Origin: Clostridia bacterium
GTDB taxonomy: Bacteria > Bacillota > Clostridia > Oscillospirales > Acutalibacteraceae
Direction: 5' to 3'
Length of the DNA: 62,469 bases
NCBI GenBank assembly: GCA_017436285.1
Contig: JAFSDL010000050.1
Location: 1-62,469 of the forward strand
Part shown: positions 31,440 to 40,164 of the stretch, one piece after another
How positions within the stretch are numbered: the stretch's first letter is position 1
Layout: each line of letters opens with the position of its first letter
The notes under the pieces: generated by a model
The model's input: only the letters and a program-made list of their open reading frames with translations
Databases searched by the model: none
Told to the model about the DNA's origin: nothing
Program-made: the position numbers and the translations under genes

Positions 31440-33407
31440 ATGGCAGATAAGTTTATTTTACATTCAAATTACAAGCCTATGGGCGACCAGCCTGAAGCAA
31501 TTGAAAGGCTTGTTGATGGTGTGAATAAGGGCTATATGGAGCAGACCCTTTTAGGTGTAACAGGCTCAGGTAAAACCTTTACAATGGCAAATGTTATTGC
31601 GAAGCTTAATCGCCCAACTCTCGTTCTCGCTCACAATAAAACCCTTGCCGCACAACTTTGCAGTGAGTTCAAGGAGTTTTTTCCTGAAAACGCGGTTGAA
31701 TATTTTGTATCCTATTACGACTATTATCAGCCTGAGGCATATATTCCCACAACCGATACCTATATTGAAAAGGACAGCGCAGTAAATGACGAAATCGATA
31801 AGCTGCGCCATTCTGCAACATCCGCGCTTTCTGAAAGACGAGATGTAATCATCGTTGCAAGTGTATCTTGTATCTATACTCTCGGTGACCCTATTGACTA
31901 TCGCAGTATGGTTATTTCTCTTCGTACGGGTATGCAAAAGGATAGGGACGAGCTTATTGCAAAGCTTGTTGAAATTCAGTATGAAAGAAATGATGTTAGC
32001 TTTACCCGAAATAAGTTCAGAGTAAAGGGGGACACAGTTGAAATTTTCCCCGTTTACTCTTCTGAAACTGCATACAGAATTGAGTTTTTCGGTGATGAAA
32101 TAGACAGAATTTCCGAAATTCATCCTCTTACGGGTGAGGTTAAATGCACCCGTTCCCACGTGGCAATTTACCCTGCATCCCATTATGTTGTGGAAAGCGA
32201 TAAAATGGAAAAGGCACTTGAAAATATCTACAACGAAATGGAAAATCGCGTTGAGGAATTCAAGTCTCAGGGCAAGCTTCTTGAAGCTCAGAGAATTCAG
32301 CAGAGAACCTTGTATGATATTGAAATGCTTCGTGAAACCGGCTTCTGCAAGGGAATTGAAAACTATTCGAGAGTTATGTCGGGACGAAAACCGGGAACAG
32401 CCCCCTTTACTCTTCTTGATTATTTCCCTGATGACTTTGTCCTTTTCGTTGATGAATCTCATGTAACCTTACCACAAGTCAGGGGTATGTATGGCGGTGA
32501 CCGTTCAAGAAAGGAAAGCCTTGTTGAATTCGGGTTCAGGCTTCCCTCTGCCTTTGATAACAGACCTTTAAAATTCAATGAATTTTATGATAAAACCCAT
32601 CAGAAAATATTTGTGAGTGCAACTCCAGGTGACCTTGAAAAAGAAAAAAGCGCACAGATTGCCGAGCAGGTTATTCGCCCAACTGGACTTCTTGACCCTG
32701 AGGTAAGTGTTCGCCCCACAGAAGGACAGATTGATGACCTTATTTCCGAAATCAATATGCGAGTTGCAAAAAAAGAGCGCGTTTTAGTTACCACTCTCAC
32801 TCGCAAAATGGCAGAGGATTTAACGGACTATTTAACTGATTATGGCATTAAAGTACGCTATATGCACTTTGATGTTGATACCATTGAACGAATGGAGCTT
32901 ATTCGCGATTTGCGATTGGGTGAGTTCGATGTGCTTGTAGGAATTAACCTTTTAAGAGAGGGACTTGATATTCCTGAGGTTTCTCTCGTTGCAATCCTTG
33001 ATGCAGATAAAGAGGGCTTCCTCAGAAGCGAAACCTCACTTATTCAGACCATAGGCCGTGCTGCCCGAAATGCAGGCGGTCAGGTTATTATGTATGCGGA
33101 TGAGGTAACAGGCTCAATGGAAAGAGCTATAAACGAAACCTATCGCAGACGCGAAAAGCAGATGAAATATAATGAAGAGCACGGAATTGTTCCGCAGACT
33201 ATCAGAAAGGATGTCCGTGAAATTCTTGAAATAAGCTCTAAGGATAATATTCAGGAAAGAGTTGCAAAGCGCAGGCTTTCTGAAAGAGAAAAGAACGAGC
33301 TTGTTGAAAAGCTCACCAAAGAAATGCGTGCCGCCGCACAGCTTCTTGAATTTGAGCATGCGGCATATTTACGCGACCAGATTGAAAAAATCAGAAACGG
33401 AAAATAA
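31440..33407 (+). CDS. uvrB: excinuclease ABC subunit B
   Basis: 655 residues. The damage-verification helicase-like subunit of nucleotide excision repair. Walker A is [14 protein letters not shown]; the DNA-clamping beta-hairpin region is [16 protein letters not shown] is helicase motif II ([11 protein letters not shown]); motif VI is QTIGRAARN. The C-terminal UVR motif (about 615-655) binds UvrC. It is followed 8 bases later by uvrA, a common Firmicute order. GAGGTGAG precedes ATG 31440. Confidence 0.98.
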   Translation: MADKFILHSNYKPMGDQPEAIERLVDGVNKGYMEQTLLGVTGSGKTFTMANVIAKLNRPTLVLAHNKTLAAQLCSEFKEFFPENAVEYFVSYYDYYQPEAYIPTTDTYIEKDSAVNDEIDKLRHSATSALSERRDVIIVASVSCIYTLGDPIDYRSMVISLRTGMQKDRDELIAKLVEIQYERNDVSFTRNKFRVKGDTVEIFPVYSSETAYRIEFFGDEIDRISEIHPLTGEVKCTRSHVAIYPASHYVVESDKMEKALENIYNEMENRVEEFKSQGKLLEAQRIQQRTLYDIEMLRETGFCKGIENYSRVMSGRKPGTAPFTLLDYFPDDFVLFVDESHVTLPQVRGMYGGDRSRKESLVEFGFRLPSAFDNRPLKFNEFYDKTHQKIFVSATPGDLEKEKSAQIAEQVIRPTGLLDPEVSVRPTEGQIDDLISEINMRVAKKERVLVTTLTRKMAEDLTDYLTDYGIKVRYMHFDVDTIERMELIRDLRLGEFDVLVGINLLREGLDIPEVSLVAILDADKEGFLRSETSLIQTIGRAARNAGGQVIMYADEVTGSMERAINETYRRREKQMKYNEEHGIVPQTIRKDVREILEISSKDNIQERVAKRRLSEREKNELVEKLTKEMRAAAQLLEFEHAAYLRDQIEKIRNGK

Positions 33408-33415
33408 ATTAATTT

Positions 33416-36241
33416 ATGGAAAAGAATTTAATTGTAAAGGGTGCAAGAGAGCATAACCTTAAAAATGTCAGTGTTGAAATACCTCGTGATAAGCTTGTTG
33501 TTTTCACGGGGCTTTCAGGCTCGGGCAAATCCTCTCTTGCTTTTGACACAATTTATGCAGAGGGTCAGAGAAGATATATGGAAAGCCTTTCCTCTTATGC
33601 AAGGCAGTTCCTCGGTATTATGGAAAAGCCCGATGTTGTCAGCATTGACGGGCTTTCTCCTGCTATTTCAATTGACCAGAAAACCACATCTAAAAACCCT
33701 CGTTCAACTGTTGGTACGGTTACGGAAATTTATGACTATTTAAGGCTTTTATATGCAAGAATAGGTGTTCCTCATTGTCCTGTTTGCGGTAAGGAAATTG
33801 CAAAGCAGTCCATCGACCAGATTGTTGATAAGGTGCTTGCTCTTCCCGAGGGTACAAAATTTCAGATTTTGGCACCTATTGCCAAGGGCAAAAAGGGTGA
33901 ATTTCAGAAGGAGCTTGAGAGCGTAAGAAAATCGGGCTATTCAAGAGTACGAATTGACGGAATTATGTATGACCTTTCGGAAAAGGTTAAGCTTGAAAAG
34001 AATATCAAGCATAATATTGAGGTTATTGTTGACCGCCTTATTATGAAGGAGGGTATAAATTCCCGTTTAACAGACTCTCTTGAATCTGCATTTGCTCTCA
34101 CAGAGGGGACTGCAATTGTTGATGTTATCGGTGGCGAGGAAATCCTCTTTTCTCAGAATTTTGCCTGTCCCGACCACGGTTCTTGTATGGATGAGTTAGA
34201 GCCAAGAATGTTCTCCTTCAATAATCCCTTCGGTGCTTGTCCCACCTGTTCAGGCTTAAGCGTGTTTATGCGTGTTTCCGAGGATTTGATTGTTCCCGAT
34301 AAAAAGCTTTCTATCAATCAGGGTGCAATAAGGGGCACAGGCTGGAGCAAAAGTGATGCAAGCACCATTTCGGGTATGTATTACAATGCCCTTGCAGAAA
34401 AATATAATTTTACTCTTGATACGCCATTTAATAAAATTTCACCTGAGGGACAGAAAGCAATATTTTATGGAACAAACGGTGAAAGAATTAAAATGGTCCG
34501 TGAAAATGAATATGGAAGCGGAACATATATGACCGAGTTTGAGGGTATTATCAATAACCTTGAACGCAGATATAAAGAAACAACAAGCGATTGGTCACGA
34601 AAGGATATTGAGCAGTATATGACTGCCTGTCCTTGCCCCGATTGCAAGGGCGCAAGGCTCAAGCCCGCACCCTTGGCGGTAACTGTTGGTGGCATAAATA
34701 TCAAAGAGCTTACTGATATGTCCATCGGTGACGAGCTTAAGTTTATAGAGAATCTTGAGCTTTCGGAAAAAGAACAGATTATCGGTAAACAGATTATTAA
34801 GGAAATAAAATCAAGGCTTCAGTTCCTTTGCAATGTGGGTCTTGATTATCTCACGCTTTCAAGAAGCTCAGGCACACTTTCAGGTGGCGAAAGTCAGCGA
34901 ATCCGCCTTGCAACGCAAATCGGCTCTTCTCTTATGGGTGTTTTATATATTCTTGATGAGCCAAGCATCGGTCTTCATCAGAGGGATAATGAAAAGCTTT
35001 TGCAGTCCCTTAAAAATCTTCGTGATTTGGGTAATACACTTATTGTTGTTGAACACGATGAGGACACAATGAATGAAGCGGATTTCATTGTTGACGTAGG
35101 TGTTGGTGCAGGTGTTCACGGTGGTGAAATTGTGTGTGCAGGTACTGTTGAGGATATCAAAAAATGTGAGCGTTCTCTTACAGGTCAATATCTTTCAGGC
35201 AAAAAGAAAATTGAGGTACCTGAAAAACGTCGTAAGGGTAACGGTAAGTTTCTTGAAATTAAAGGTGCAAGGCAGAATAATCTTAAAAACATTGATGTGA
35301 AAATTCCTTTGGGTGAATTGGTTGTTGTAACGGGTGTTTCAGGCTCGGGTAAATCTTCCTTAATCAATGAAATTCTCTATAAAAAGCTTGCAACCGAGCT
35401 TAATAATGCGAAAAAATTTGCAGGCAAGCACGATGAAATTCTCGGTCTTGAAAATCTTGATAAGGTTATTGACATTGACCAGTCGCCAATCGGCAGAACT
35501 CCTCGTTCAAATACTGCCACATATACAGGTGTTTTCAATGATATAAGAGCACTTTTTGCATCCACTCAGGATGCAAAGGCAAAGGGCTATGACCAGGGGC
35601 GCTTTTCATTTAACGTTAAAGGCGGTCGCTGTGAAGCCTGCGAGGGTGACGGTATAATTAAAATAGAAATGAACTTCCTTTCGGATGTTTATGTGCCCTG
35701 TGAGGTTTGTCGCGGGGCAAGGTATAACCGTGAAACTCTTGATGTTAAATATAAGGGCAAAAGCATCAGCGATGTTCTTGATATGACTGTTGAGGAAGCG
35801 ATGAATTTCTTTGAGAATATACCTAAAATTCGCAATAAATTGCAGACGATTTTTGATGTGGGCTTAGGTTATATCACTCTTGGTCAGTCTGCAACAACTC
35901 TTTCAGGCGGTGAGGCGCAGAGAGTTAAGCTTGCAACAGAGCTTTCCAAAAGAGCAACAGGCAGAACAATTTATATTTTGGATGAGCCCACAACAGGCCT
36001 TCATACTGCCGATGTTAAAAAGCTTCTTGAGGTTATCAATAAGCTTGTTGATGCCAATAACTCCGTAATTGTTATTGAGCATAACCTTGACGTTATAAAA
36101 ACTGCCGACCATATTATCGACCTTGGTCCCGAGGGTGGTAACGGTGGTGGCAAAATTGTTGCAGAGGGCACACCCGAAGAGGTTGCCAAATGCAAAAAAT
36201 CCTATACGGGAAAATATTTAAAGCCCTTGTTAAAAGCATAA
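33416..36241 (+). CDS. uvrA: excinuclease ABC subunit A
   Basis: 941 residues, full length. The damage-recognition ATPase of nucleotide excision repair, with two ABC modules. First Walker [13 protein letters not shown], first zinc module CPVCGKE...CPTCSG, signature [12 protein letters not shown]; second Walker [13 protein letters not shown], zinc finger CEACEGDG...CEVCRG, signature [13 protein letters not shown] weak ribosome binding site 8 bases after uvrB suggests translational coupling. Confidence 0.98.
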   Translation: MEKNLIVKGAREHNLKNVSVEIPRDKLVVFTGLSGSGKSSLAFDTIYAEGQRRYMESLSSYARQFLGIMEKPDVVSIDGLSPAISIDQKTTSKNPRSTVGTVTEIYDYLRLLYARIGVPHCPVCGKEIAKQSIDQIVDKVLALPEGTKFQILAPIAKGKKGEFQKELESVRKSGYSRVRIDGIMYDLSEKVKLEKNIKHNIEVIVDRLIMKEGINSRLTDSLESAFALTEGTAIVDVIGGEEILFSQNFACPDHGSCMDELEPRMFSFNNPFGACPTCSGLSVFMRVSEDLIVPDKKLSINQGAIRGTGWSKSDASTISGMYYNALAEKYNFTLDTPFNKISPEGQKAIFYGTNGERIKMVRENEYGSGTYMTEFEGIINNLERRYKETTSDWSRKDIEQYMTACPCPDCKGARLKPAPLAVTVGGINIKELTDMSIGDELKFIENLELSEKEQIIGKQIIKEIKSRLQFLCNVGLDYLTLSRSSGTLSGGESQRIRLATQIGSSLMGVLYILDEPSIGLHQRDNEKLLQSLKNLRDLGNTLIVVEHDEDTMNEADFIVDVGVGAGVHGGEIVCAGTVEDIKKCERSLTGQYLSGKKKIEVPEKRRKGNGKFLEIKGARQNNLKNIDVKIPLGELVVVTGVSGSGKSSLINEILYKKLATELNNAKKFAGKHDEILGLENLDKVIDIDQSPIGRTPRSNTATYTGVFNDIRALFASTQDAKAKGYDQGRFSFNVKGGRCEACEGDGIIKIEMNFLSDVYVPCEVCRGARYNRETLDVKYKGKSISDVLDMTVEEAMNFFENIPKIRNKLQTIFDVGLGYITLGQSATTLSGGEAQRVKLATELSKRATGRTIYILDEPTTGLHTADVKKLLEVINKLVDANNSVIVIEHNLDVIKTADHIIDLGPEGGNGGGKIVAEGTPEEVAKCKKSYTGKYLKPLLKA

Positions 36242-36260
36242 AGATGTTATATAATTATTG

Positions 36261-36319
36261 CAAGTCGCCAGTTGCCGGTCGCCAGTCGCCAGCTTCGGAC
36301 CTGCGGTCGGCATTGTAAA
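36261..36319 (+). repeat. heptamer array plus CTGCGGTCGGCATT motif (element H3)
   Basis: 7-bp units AGTCGCC/AGTTGCC/GGTCGCC/AGTCGCC (36263-36290) are followed by GGACCTGCGGTCGGCATTG and TAAA (36297-36319). It sits between uvrA and the M28 peptidase gene, upstream of the AGAGGA ribosome binding site. Confidence 0.7.
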
Positions 36320-36337
36320 AAAGAAAAGAGGAATAAT

Positions 36338-37591
36338 ATGAAAGCAAATGAAAGCATCCCTAATTTTGATATAAAGGTAAGGGAATACACAAACTATGCA
36401 ATTAAAAGCATTAAAAATGTGTGCAAAAATTTCGGCCCTCGTGCAGTTGGTAGCGAGGCAGAAAAGAATGCACAGGAGTATATGAAGGCAGACCTTGAAA
36501 AATTCTGCGATGAGGTTAAAAGAGAGGAGTATAAATGCAGTGACAAGGCCTTTATGGCTTGGGTTCCTCTTGGTGCCGCGCTTCTTATTCTTTCAACAGT
36601 AATGTTCACATTGGGCATCAGTGTTGCAGGTCTTGCTCTTTCTGCCCTCACACTTTTCTTTGTTCTTGCAGAATTTATTTTCTACAAGCCCGTTCTTGAC
36701 CCCTTCTTCCCCAAGGTAACAAGCGGTAATGTATATGGTGTAAGAAAAGCAAGCGGTGAAACCAAAAAGCGTATTATCTTAAGCGGTCATACCGACTCTG
36801 CTTTTGAATGGACCTATACATACAAGGGTGGCAGACCTGTTGTTGCAACTATCATTGTAACTGCAGTTGTTGCTATTCTTTTAGGTCTTGGCGGTAATAT
36901 TTACGGACTTGTTCACGGTGGTGCAGTAAGTGGCATTATCTGGGGTGAGGATGGCAATATTGCTCTTCGCATTATTGCGGTTCTTATGTATATCACAGTT
37001 CCCGTTCTTATCATGGCTTTTAAATTCTGTAACTATAAATTACCTGTTATGGGCGCAAATGATGACCTTTCAGGCTGCTTCGTTTCTTGTGCAGTTGCAA
37101 AATTCCTTGCAGATAATGACATCCGCTTTGAAAACACAGAGGTTGCAGTTCTTTGTGCAGGTGGTGAAGAGGCGGGTCTTCGCGGCTCAAAGGCATTCGC
37201 AAAGGCAAATAAGGATATGCTTAATGATGGTGTTGAAACTGTGTTTATCAGCTTTGATACAATCCGTGAGCTTGAATTTGCAAAGATTTACGAAAAAGAT
37301 ATGACAGGTATGGTTAAAAATGACCGCAGAGTTGCAGAGCTTTTGCAGAATGCAGCAAAAACTGTTGGTATTGATGTTCCCATAGGCACAATTGAGCTCG
37401 GCTCAACCGATGCTGCAGCAATGTCTCAGGCAGGCGTTCCTGCAAGTGCATTCACTGCAATGGACCCCACTCCTGCAAGATATTATCACACCCGTCTTGA
37501 TACTGCAGATAACCTTTCCGCTCAGGCAATTGACACAGGTGTTAAGGTTGCTCTTGAAGCAGTGTTCCTCTATGACGAAAAGGGTATCTGA
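36338..37591 (+). CDS. M28-family zinc metallopeptidase with membrane helices
   Basis: 417 residues. Metal and catalytic motifs in M28 order: ILSGHTDSAFEW (His-x-Asp), GANDDLSGC, CAGGEEAGLRGSKAF (Glu pair), then IELGSTDAAAM and YYHTRLDTADNLS (last His). Two hydrophobic hairpins, about residues 66-110 and 165-225, insert it in the membrane on either side of the first metal ligand, which is unusual for simple aminopeptidases. ATG 36338 follows AGAGGA; the frame extends upstream without a ribosome binding site through repeat DNA. DUF2804 follows 2 bases later. Confidence 0.88.
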   Translation: MKANESIPNFDIKVREYTNYAIKSIKNVCKNFGPRAVGSEAEKNAQEYMKADLEKFCDEVKREEYKCSDKAFMAWVPLGAALLILSTVMFTLGISVAGLALSALTLFFVLAEFIFYKPVLDPFFPKVTSGNVYGVRKASGETKKRIILSGHTDSAFEWTYTYKGGRPVVATIIVTAVVAILLGLGGNIYGLVHGGAVSGIIWGEDGNIALRIIAVLMYITVPVLIMAFKFCNYKLPVMGANDDLSGCFVSCAVAKFLADNDIRFENTEVAVLCAGGEEAGLRGSKAFAKANKDMLNDGVETVFISFDTIRELEFAKIYEKDMTGMVKNDRRVAELLQNAAKTVGIDVPIGTIELGSTDAAAMSQAGVPASAFTAMDPTPARYYHTRLDTADNLSAQAIDTGVKVALEAVFLYDEKGI

Positions 37592-37593
37592 TT

Positions 37594-38628
37594 ATGAATA
37601 AAAATCATAAAATTACAGGTAACGGACCGCTTCTTGATAAAAACGGTGTTCTTCGTGAACCGGGTTGGGCAAATTTTCTCGTTTTTGATTATTCACCCGA
37701 TGCGGTGGCAAAATCAAAGAAAAACCGCCTTAAAGAATGGGATTATTATCTCATTATGAACAGCGAGGGCAAATATGCTCTTTCCTTCACCTTTGCAGAT
37801 AACAGATATATGGGGCTTGTTTGCTGTTCCGTTTTCGATTTTGAAACAAAAGAGAAATTTGATTGTACCGAGGTTCAGCTTTTCCCCAACGGTAAATTAA
37901 ATCTTCCTGCAACAAGCGAAAAGGGCGATATTGCCTTTAAGTCCAAAACCTGCGATTATCATATTGACAGAACAGAGGACGGCAGGCATATTTACTGCAA
38001 GTATGAAAGATGCTTCAACCATACAGAGCTTGAAGCAGATGTTTATTTAAAGCAACCCCCAATGGATACAATGGTTATTGCAACCCCTTGGACAGAGGAT
38101 AAAAAGGCCTTCTATTATAATCAGAAAATCACTTGTATGAATGCAAGCGGATATGTTAAGGTTAAGGGCAGAACATATACCTTTGATTCCTCAAAGGATT
38201 TCGGTATTCTTGATTGGGGCAGAGGTGTCTGGACATACAATAACACTTGGTATTGGGGTATTGGTAGCGGACTTGTTGACGGCAAGCCCTTTGGCTATAA
38301 CATCGGCTATGGCTTCGGTGATACAAGTAACGCCAGCGAAAATATGCTTTTCTATGACGGAAAATGCCATAAGCTTGATTTGGTTGATTTCGGTATACCA
38401 ACAGGTAATGTTATGGATGAATGGATTATGACCTCCAACGATAACCGCTTCAATATGAGGTTCAAGCCCTTCTTCAATGACCATACCAATATAAGCGCAG
38501 GCGTTATCTGCGAAAAAGCAGAAAAGCTCTTCGGTATGCTCAACGGAACCGCAGTCCTCGATGACGGAACAGTTTTAGAAATAAAAGATATACCCGTGTT
38601 CCACGAAAAAGTTCATCATAAATGGTAA
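37594..38628 (+). CDS. DUF2804 domain-containing protein
   Basis: 344 residues. The N-terminal ITGNGPLLDKNGVLREPGWA and KNRLKEWDYYLIMN, then FGILDWGRGVWTYNNTWYWG and NIGYGFGDTSNASENM are characteristic of DUF2804, a family resembling hydroxyneurosporene-synthase/lipocalin-like beta proteins with no assigned activity. No signal peptide. It begins 2 bases after the M28 peptidase gene and ends at a strong terminator, so the two form a unit. Confidence 0.88.
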   Translation: MNKNHKITGNGPLLDKNGVLREPGWANFLVFDYSPDAVAKSKKNRLKEWDYYLIMNSEGKYALSFTFADNRYMGLVCCSVFDFETKEKFDCTEVQLFPNGKLNLPATSEKGDIAFKSKTCDYHIDRTEDGRHIYCKYERCFNHTELEADVYLKQPPMDTMVIATPWTEDKKAFYYNQKITCMNASGYVKVKGRTYTFDSSKDFGILDWGRGVWTYNNTWYWGIGSGLVDGKPFGYNIGYGFGDTSNASENMLFYDGKCHKLDLVDFGIPTGNVMDEWIMTSNDNRFNMRFKPFFNDHTNISAGVICEKAEKLFGMLNGTAVLDDGTVLEIKDIPVFHEKVHHKW

Positions 38629-38630
38629 GA

Positions 38631-38662
38631 AAAAACGACTTGCGCAAGCAAGTCGTTTTTTA
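38631..38662 (+). terminator. terminator after DUF2804 gene
   Basis: Perfect 13-bp stem AAAAACGACTTGC/GCAAGTCGTTTTT with tetraloop GCAA and a T-run. Confidence 0.92.
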
Positions 38663-38775
38663 GATGCCAGTCGCCAGCTACCAGTTACCAGTATGTAAAA
38701 GTATTGCGAAGCCTATCCCTCTTTTTTTACCCTAAAGGTAAAAAAGGAGGGGGGACCGCGTCAGCGGTGGGTGGT
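38663..38775 (+). repeat. heptamer array joined to a GCGAAGCCTATC hairpin and GGGGGACC module (element H4)
   Basis: Heptamers of GCCAGTC/GCCAGCT/ACCAGTT type (38665-38692) are followed by GCGAAGCCTATC (38706-38717), a hairpin with arms CCTCTTTTTTTACC and GGTAAAAAAGGAGG, then GGGGGACCGCG and TCAGCGGTGGGTGG. GCGAAGCCTATC recurs at 53159-53170, also after heptamers. Confidence 0.65.
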
Positions 38776-38796
38776 ACACTTACAAAATCTTTTTTG

Positions 38797-38853
38797 TTGA
38801 CAAAAAGTAGAAGTGTATGCTATATTAAAATTGTGCTATTCGAGATAGCACAA
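38797..38853 (+). promoter_or_regulatory. promoter and operator of the GntR-ABC operon
   Basis: TTGACA (38797-38802), an 18-bp spacer and TATATT (38821-38826). Directly downstream, 38831-38853 is a perfect palindrome TTGTGCTAT-N5-ATAGCACAA across the expected start site. Its position suggests autorepression by the GntR protein encoded 24 bases later. Confidence 0.82.
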
Positions 38854-38876
38854 TTTACAGAAAAGGAGGTCATTTG

Positions 38877-39254
38877 TTGATACGAATAGATAATCACAGC
38901 AGAACGCCGATATTTGAGCAGATAAAAGAGCAGATTCTTAATAAAATCACTCTCGGTGAGCTGAAGCCCGGTGATAAATTGCCACCAATAAGGCAGCTGG
39001 CATCGGATTTGAATCTGAATGTGAACACAATAAAAAGGGCATTCAACGAGCTTGAACAGGCAAATGTTATTTATTCCGTTCAGGGTAGCGGTGTTTTTAT
39101 AAGCGAAAAGGCTATTGCTAACAAGATTATTCTTGAAAATGCACAACAGGAGTTTACTGCCTCTGTGCTTTCGGCAAAGGCAAAGGGCTTAAGCCTGAAC
39201 GAAGCAATTGACCTTGTTAATAAGATTTACGGAAAGGGTGAGAGTTTTGATTGA
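38877..39254 (+). CDS. GntR-family regulator, YtrA-like
   Basis: 125 residues. The N-terminal winged helix (RTPIFEQIKEQILNKITLGELKPGDKLPP split over residues 8-36; then IRQLASDLNLNVNTIKRAF) is the GntR DNA-binding domain. The short helical tail without an effector domain is the YtrA subfamily pattern, which usually represses adjoining ABC transporter genes. I favour the TTG at 38877 (7 bases after AGGAGG) over the TTG at 38874. The stop overlaps the ABC ATPase start by 8 bases. Confidence 0.9.
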   Translation: MIRIDNHSRTPIFEQIKEQILNKITLGELKPGDKLPPIRQLASDLNLNVNTIKRAFNELEQANVIYSVQGSGVFISEKAIANKIILENAQQEFTASVLSAKAKGLSLNEAIDLVNKIYGKGESFD

Positions 39255-40164
39255 AATTAAAGGTGTTACCAAAAAATACGGTGACTACACAGCAATTGAA
39301 AATGTGAATGTTACCGTTGACGATTCCTCTGTTTTCGGTATTGCAGGCTTTAATGGTTGCGGTAAAACCACACTTCTGAATGTTTGTGCAGGTGTTTTTA
39401 AAGCAGAAGAGGGCGCAGTTTTTCTTGACGGTGCAGATGCTTTCGATAACTCAAAGGAACGAAAAGAGCTGTTCTATCTTACGGATGATACCTGGTTTCC
39501 CGTAAAATCATCCGTTAAAGGCTCTGCAAAATATTATTCAGAGTATTTCCCGAATTTCGATTTTGAGGTTTTTCAAGAGGTTTGTGATTTATTCGGGCTT
39601 AATTCCAAGTCTAACATAAAATCACTTTCAAAGGGTATGAAAAAGCAGGCCGGTCTTGCAATTGCCTTCGGTGCTTCACCTAAATATCTTTTGATTGATG
39701 AAACATTTGACGGACTTGACCCCCATAAAAGAGAAATTCTTCGTAAACTTTTGCTTGAATACATAAACACAACAGGTGCATCGGTTATAATCAGCTCACA
39801 TAACCTTGCTGATATTTCAGATTTATGCGACCATATCGCAATAATCAATGGTAAAAGCGTTATACTTAATTGCGCTATTGAAGATATTAGCGAGCATTAC
39901 AGAAAAGTTTACCTGACCTTTGAAAATTCAGTAAACGAAGAGCTTTTCAAAGGCGTTAATTACAGAAAATGCGAATTGACCGAAAGAACTGCAACACTCC
40001 TTATTTGCGGTGATGTTGAAAAAGAGACAGAAAAATTAGGAAATCTTGGTGCGGATAGCATCAAAACAGAGCTTCTTACTCTTGAAGAAGTATTCTCAGA
40101 AGAAACGGAGGCGATTACTGATGACGGAAAAATCAAATCAGTCTTCAGGAAAAAGAAAATTTAA
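39247..40164 (+). CDS. ABC transporter ATP-binding protein
   Basis: 305 residues. Walker A GFNGCGKTTLLNV, signature region SLSKGMKKQAGLA, Walker B KYLLIDETFDGLD and the H-loop IISSHNLADIS. The C-terminal extension of about 80 residues is as in exporter ATPases such as BcrA/YtrB types. Start TTG 39247 lies after GGAAAGGG and inside the end of the GntR gene. It pairs with the permease whose start overlaps its end by 44 bases. Likely role: export or envelope-stress/antimicrobial response, induced when GntR is relieved. Confidence 0.92.
   Translation: MIEIKGVTKKYGDYTAIENVNVTVDDSSVFGIAGFNGCGKTTLLNVCAGVFKAEEGAVFLDGADAFDNSKERKELFYLTDDTWFPVKSSVKGSAKYYSEYFPNFDFEVFQEVCDLFGLNSKSNIKSLSKGMKKQAGLAIAFGASPKYLLIDETFDGLDPHKREILRKLLLEYINTTGASVIISSHNLADISDLCDHIAIINGKSVILNCAIEDISEHYRKVYLTFENSVNEELFKGVNYRKCELTERTATLLICGDVEKETEKLGNLGADSIKTELLTLEEVFSEETEAITDDGKIKSVFRKKKI

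Noticed and set aside
31566-32462. 298-codon minus-strand frame inside uvrB
   Set aside because: It lies entirely opposite a well-conserved gene, has no ribosome binding site and low-complexity composition. Shadow.
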